A DNA stretch of 64,000 nucleotides from Coriolopsis trogii (taxonomy: Eukaryota > Basidiomycota > Agaricomycetes > Polyporales > Polyporaceae): assembly GCA_020543525.1 (NCBI GenBank), contig JAHYIO010000023.1, positions 248,001-312,000 on the forward strand. The letters are read 5' to 3'. Position 1 is the first letter of the stretch. The number at the start of each line of letters is the position of its first letter. The notes under the pieces are model-generated. The model made no database searches. It saw only the letters and a program-made list of their open reading frames with translations, and was not told where the DNA came from. Positions 59,062 through 64,000 of this stretch are shown here, piece after piece. Made by a program: the position numbers and the translations under genes.

Positions 59062-59402
59062 GAAGCGCACAAGCGAAGGGTGCCTAAAACGGTGAAGGTA
59101 TTCAGACGTCCTGGATCAGAGGAGGAGGAGCTGTCTTGGCCAGTGACGGACCCCATCATGTGCCAATCCTGGACGTCTGACCTTGCATCATCGCTTGCTC
59201 CTTCGGATCCCGCCCAGTCACGATATAAAGCAGCTTGCCATGGCTCCTCGCTCTACCATTCCCAGACCGTCCTCTTCCCCGCTTCCTCGAACCACTTCCA
59301 TCCCCGACCCAGTGCCTGCCTCAGCTTCCCGCGCACGTGTGGGGCATTCATAACTTATACAGGTCCTCGAGTTCGCGCTCCTCGTCCCTGACCCTGTGCC
59401 CC
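59062..59402. other. intergenic, promoter of DUF2235 gene
   Basis: Contains TATAAA at 59224-59229, followed by an ATG at 59239 that opens a short frame closing at a TAA near 59353. This may be an upstream reading frame in the leader of the DUF2235 gene. Confidence 0.5.
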
Positions 59403-61672
59403 ATGTCCTCTGCCACCGGTGCATCGCTCTCGGCTGGCCTGCCAGGCCTGCAGTCGACTCCCCGTGTGCACGTAGACACCGAGGACCGTGTACCCCGCAC
59501 TCTCGTTCTGTGCTTCGACGGCACGTCCAGTCAGTATGACGGTGATGTATAAAATTACGTCTTTTGCTGCCATTGCCGGTCTCATGAATGATTTCAGAAC
59601 ACAAACGTAGTCAAGTTCTACTCGTTGCTAAAAAAGGACGACGACTTTGACCAGCAGCTGTGCTACTACCAGGTGGGTCGAGGCTGGGTTGGAGGGAAAT
59701 GCCCTTGACCTTAGCCCTATGACCGGGGTACCCCCATTCATCCGGTACCAATCGCACATAGAGCGGCCTTCCTTACTGAGGTCATTGATTTCCGCAGCCC
59801 GGCATCGGAACGTACTTCAATCCCGGTGTGGTGTCCCCCCTCTTCCAATGGGGTGCGAAGATCATCGACGAGGCCTTCGCATGGTACGCACGATCCTGAG
59901 ATATCACCCTGCAATGCTGGCTGGGCACTTACATCGGAACAGGTACCTTGACCAGCACGTTCGTGGAGGATACCAGTTCCTCATGCAGAATTACGTAGCT
60001 GGTGACAGGATATGCATCTTTGGTACGTATATGCGCCTGCGGAACTGCGAGATGTGGTGGTTCTCAACGTCTTGTTATTCATAGGCTTCTCGCGAGGTGC
60101 GTATACTGCGAGGGCACTCGCTGGAATGCTGCACAAGGTACGCACGTGCGTCGATAGCTAGCCCGTATCCAACTCACTGCGCACGCGCGATGACGCTTCC
60201 ACAGATCGGACTCCTCCCAAGGGATAATCTTGAGCAGATTCCATTCGCGTACAAGCTATATACGAAGACGGACGACAAGAGCTTGGCTCTTGCAGCCGGT
60301 TTCAAGCAAACTTTCTGTCGAGAAGTTCAGATTGAGTTCGTCGGCGTCTGGTGCGTATCCGAATACTCCTTCCGAGCGCAGAACAACTGACCACATTTGT
60401 GTTATAGGGAGACAGTGTCGAGCGTAGGTGTAATCATGGGACGCACGCTTCCGTTTACCACGTCAAACACCACAATCAAGACATTCAGACACGCACTTGC
60501 CCTCGATGAGGTGAGTTTCCTCTGTTATGAACTACTGTCATTCTGCAACTCATCGCTGTCGGCCACATGATAGCATCGAGTCAGGTTCCTTCCGAATCTA
60601 TACCACCGCCCGACCCCTGAGGAACAAAGGAGGAAGAAGGCAGCAGCACGGGAGAATGCTCCACTCAGTCCGAGTTCCCCATCCGAGGTCGCTGCGCAAA
60701 TGAAAGGGAAGACGGCTGTCGAACGCCCGACGGCGGACGCAAAGAGGCAGAAGTCCCTCGGATCCTTCCTCCGCAGGTGGCCCTCAAGGACCCGTCAAGA
60801 ACCCGCTACGATGCCGCTACCAAAGGTCAAGCAAGAGAATTTGGACATCGAAGCAGGCGCCGCTTCTATTTCTTCCGCCGCCTCGAGCGCTTCGAGCGCC
60901 TCCGGCAGGTCAAATGACCAGGCCATCTCAGAAACGGATGTCCTGGAAGTGTGGTTCGCTGGGTGTCATGGTGGTAAGGGTGTATTTGAGCTACGCATAC
61001 ATCGCAAGGCTGAAATATCCTGGCAGATGTCGGAGGGGGTGCTGTGCCCGACGACACAAAGCTCAGTCTGTCAGATGTCACACTGCGCTGGATGGTTCGC
61101 GAGGTCGTGCTCGCGCAGTGCGGCGTGACGTTTGATCAAGCGGCGCTCGTCCGTGCAAACATCCCAGAATCGATTTTCACAGGCACCGGCATGGTTCTTC
61201 CCAAGGGTTCTTTGTCTCTGCCGGTACAGGACGTGAACCTCCCTCCGCAACTCGACCCCGCACGACCCGATGGGAACACGAGCTCTAGCAGCGGTTCGCC
61301 ATCGACGCCGCAGGAGGGGTCCGGAAGCGACCCGTTGAATGTCGACATTGACGCGTTGCAGCCGGTACACGACGCGCTCAAGGCTACGCCCTTATGGTGG
61401 TTGCTCGAGATCCTACCCATGTCGTACCAATACCAAGACGCGGATGGCAACTGGGTGACCAAATGGTGGTATGTCAATGTCCCTAATACGATCGAATGTG
61501 AACGCGGTACTGATGCTCCCGTGCGTGCAGGATACATTTGGGAAGAGGACGGGAGATTGTGGACCCGAAGCCCAAATTCCATGTTACCGTCAAGGAGCGG
61601 ACGCAGGACGCAAACCTGAAGTATACCCCACGAGCGAAATGGACAGCTGGCACGGAGACATATGTCGAATGA
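59403..61672 (+). CDS. DUF2235 alpha/beta-hydrolase-fold protein
   Basis: Fungal member of the DUF2235 family (uncharacterised alpha/beta hydrolase, related in fold to bacterial Tle1 phospholipases). Start at 59403 (MSSATGASLSAGLPGLQS). Blocks: RTLVLCFDGTSSQYDGD joined to NTNVVKFYSLLKKDD, PGIGTYFNPGVVSP, then the nucleophile motif FGFSRGAYTARALAGML (GxSxG), VEFVGVWDTV-like IEFVGVWDTVSSVG, HALALDEHRVRFLP, and WFAGCHGDVGGG for the acid/His region. A Ser-rich insert of about 150 residues separates the last two. Last exon: IHLGRGREIVDPKPKFHVTV and YTPRAKWTAG, with TGA at 61670-61672. Nine or so exons, phases closing. Natural substrate unknown. Confidence 0.9.
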
Positions 61673-62120
61673 ATGTCCCTGACGTATGATCTTCGAGTTG
61701 ACGGAACTCTTATATCATTATTCTAGTCCTGCATGATGGAACCATCCAGATTACTACTACCTACTATTCTCGTACTCGAACGCTATCCCGTAGGATTGTA
61801 TACGACCTTACGACTCTTACGAATTTTATGACAGGACGGATACCAGAGCACCGAGAGTTTGATTCTCGCCAGCCTCGGTCACCTCCAGCTTCAGGGTGCC
61901 ATGGTACTTACTAGAGTGCGGCGAGTTTCTCTTGTTGACCTGCTCAGCTCTCGAAGGCGGCCCGCCGGTCCGATTCGGCCCATCTCGATCCTTCGGCACC
62001 GATAAATCCGTTGAGCAACCCCCCGCGACCCCGCACTTCGCGACAACGCGGACTCCTGAGGGTCGGGGAGGGTGTTCATTCGACACTGAAGGGACGCGTC
62101 TCGATTCTCGGCCATTTACC
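61673..62120. other. intergenic
   Basis: About 450 bp between tandem genes. The frame of the next gene is open upstream to 61896, so a longer N-terminus for it cannot be excluded. Confidence 0.45.
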
Positions 62121-63968
62121 ATGACTTCTTTGCTCGTACGGAACGCGAAGCTTGCTTGCATGAGCCCGGTTGCGCGGCGGCGCACCCTCCAACGGTCACG
62201 ACTTCTCAACACCGACTCCGTACCCGCGCATGGCATACCCCCTCCTCTGCAAGGCATCAAGGTTCTGGACCTGACGCGCGTGCTGGCGGGCCCCACGGCG
62301 ACGATGCTGCTCGCGGACTTGGGAGCGGACGTCATCAAAGTGGAGGAGGTCTCTCGAGGTGACGATACCAGTGAGCTCTCCTTTCGTCGCGTCGATGGCC
62401 GGACGGTCGTACGCGTCCATTGGCGTTCTAGGAGCTGACCCTTGGTATTTGCTGTGAGGATCGTGGTATCCCCCTGCTGCACCGCTGTCCCCCGACGCGC
62501 CTGAGGAGGCGTCCCATCTGCCCCCGGAGTCTGCGTACTTTCTCGCCGTTAACAGGAACAAGAGGTCGATCACGGTGAACTTCAAGGAGCCGGAGGGGCT
62601 CGCGATTGTACAGAATCTCGTGAAGCAGGCGGATGTGTTGGTGGAGAACTTCGTGTCGGGGAAGCTGGCGCAGATGGGTCTGGGGTGGGAGGATTGTCGC
62701 AAGCTCAATCCGCGACTTGTGTATGCGAGTGTTACTGGTGCGTTTGCATCTTCGCTTTCGTCCTCGCTGCATGGGAACGGCACTCAGGGATCATGTCGGT
62801 CTACAGGGTACGGCCAAACAGGTCCATTTGCTAAAGCTGCCGGATACGATGTCATCGTTGAGGCTGAAGCGGGCCTCATGCATATGTGAGCATTCATGCG
62901 TCGTTTTGTAGGTGTCATGCCTGAGACGCGTTTGGCAAGAACTGGAGAACCGGATGGCCCGCCCTGCAAAGTCGGCGTAGCTGCGACAGATATCGCGACG
63001 GGCCTGTACACGCACGGTGCGATCATGGCCGGCCTCCTGTCAAGAGCCAGGACCGGCGAAGGCGTCTGGATCGACTGCAACCTGTTTGAGTCGCAGGTAC
63101 ATGTCCATCTGCCTCGGACGTATCATAACGCGCTCATGTTGCATAGCTTGCAGGCCTCGCGAACATCGCATCGAACTACCTCATCGCCGGGCAGGAGGGG
63201 TCGAGGCATGGCACGTCCCACCCTTCCATCGTCCCATACCAGGTCTTCCCTTGCAAAGACGGGTTCATCATGATCGGGGCCGGAAACGACAAGCAGGTCC
63301 GTTCCTAACGGGCAGCCGGGCAGCTTCATCCTCCTCCTCGAGCGCGGAGCTGACCGAACGCACGCTTGCAGTTCAGACTCTTCGCCGAGCGCATCCTGGA
63401 AAGACCCGACTTACCCGCGGATCCGAAGTTTAGCACCAACAAGGCGCGAGTGGCGAATAGAGCGGAGCTCGTATCCCTCATCACGGAGACGCTCCAGAAG
63501 AAGGACCGGGACCATTGGATTGAGAAGCTCACAGGATTGGGGTATGCGTCGTGTTCGCTCTTCTCTGGTTCCGAGCTCTTGCTCACATTACTTCATGAAG
63601 CGTGCCGTTCGGTCCCATCAACAATATTCGACAGACCTTTGCCCACCCGCAAGTGGCGACACGTCAGATGGTGTCCGAGGTGGAGGTGCGTCGGCGATGG
63701 AACAGTTCAACCTTGGAGTCAGGTCTTGATATTGCTGTAGCATCCGCGGGCCGGAAAGATCAAGCTTGTCTCTCCTGCGGTGACATACAATGGGAAGAGA
63801 ATGCCGATTACAAGACCGCCGCCCTATCTGTCACAGCATACGAACGAGGTGTGTATTCTGGTGCTTCGCCTGCGATACTTTGGCTGAGCTTGCTCCACCT
63901 AGGTTCTGGAGGAGCTAGGCTACACTAGCGAGGAAGTAGCTCGACTTAGGGAGAAGAAGATCATTTAG
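62121..63968 (+). CDS. class III CoA-transferase (CaiB/BaiF family), probably mitochondrial
   Basis: Transfers CoA between carboxylic acids; the eukaryotic relatives act on glutarate or succinate in mitochondria. Start at 62121 ([20 protein letters not shown]), an Arg-rich presequence-like stretch. Blocks: [39 protein letters not shown] (catalytic Asp region), [129 protein letters not shown], and [16 protein letters not shown] to TAG at 63966-63968. About eight exons, complete within the window. An in-frame ATG at 61896 exists, but the targeting sequence favours 62121. Confidence 0.92.
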
Positions 63969-64000
63969 CGCAGCTAGATGATGCATTGATGCCCTCTTCG

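Overview
The window reads as nuclear DNA of a basidiomycete fungus of the class Agaricomycetes, most likely a wood-decay species (Polyporales is my guess). Four things point there: dense intron-rich genes with 50-65 nt GT-AG introns; fungal-type FunK1 kinases; a class II (ligninolytic-superfamily) peroxidase; and other families common in this group (BTB, MYND, HNH, DUF2235, guanine deaminase). There are about 25 genes. All gene models are hand-spliced from sequence; splice sites quoted in the entries were checked for reading phase.

Layout. 0-9 kb: a FunK1 kinase (5' end off the window), an unknown four-exon gene and its relic, and copies 1 and 2 of a kinase-like family. 8.9-11.8 kb: two identical 1.13 kb foldback elements in opposite orientation, making a giant palindrome around a truncated fifth kinase-like copy. 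12-22.5 kb: housekeeping genes MON1, a BTB gene, guanine deaminase, an EBP-type sterol isomerase, an HNH-nuclease gene bracketed by two ORC6 3' ends, and ORC6. 22.7-29.4 kb: kinase-like copies 3 (one nonsense codon) and 4, a hAT-type MITE with a perfect 8-bp target duplication, a second BTB gene and a dead FunK1 gene. 29.5-50.2 kb: NAD(P)HX epimerase, a class II peroxidase head-to-head with a MYND gene, a secreted S28 peptidase, HSP90, two tandem sirtuins, an alpha/beta hydrolase and a second full FunK1 gene. 50.4-64 kb: APC2, a tRNA-Thr, a roughly 5 kb Tc1/mariner-type element, a DUF2235 hydrolase gene and a class III CoA-transferase.

The most unusual object is 54044-59061. It is bounded by a perfect 47-bp inverted repeat ending in TA/CAG. 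It carries an intron-containing DDE transposase plus two intron-containing passenger genes, a GNAT-like protein and a Pro/Gln-rich protein with an acidic tail. A 94-bp near-perfect palindrome sits between the two passengers. Other points of interest are the tandem sirtuins, which share 10-nt and 8-nt micro-exons, the second having Asn in place of the catalytic His; and the kinase-like family, whose true start lies in a tiny first exon behind a shared ACGTCAC promoter motif.
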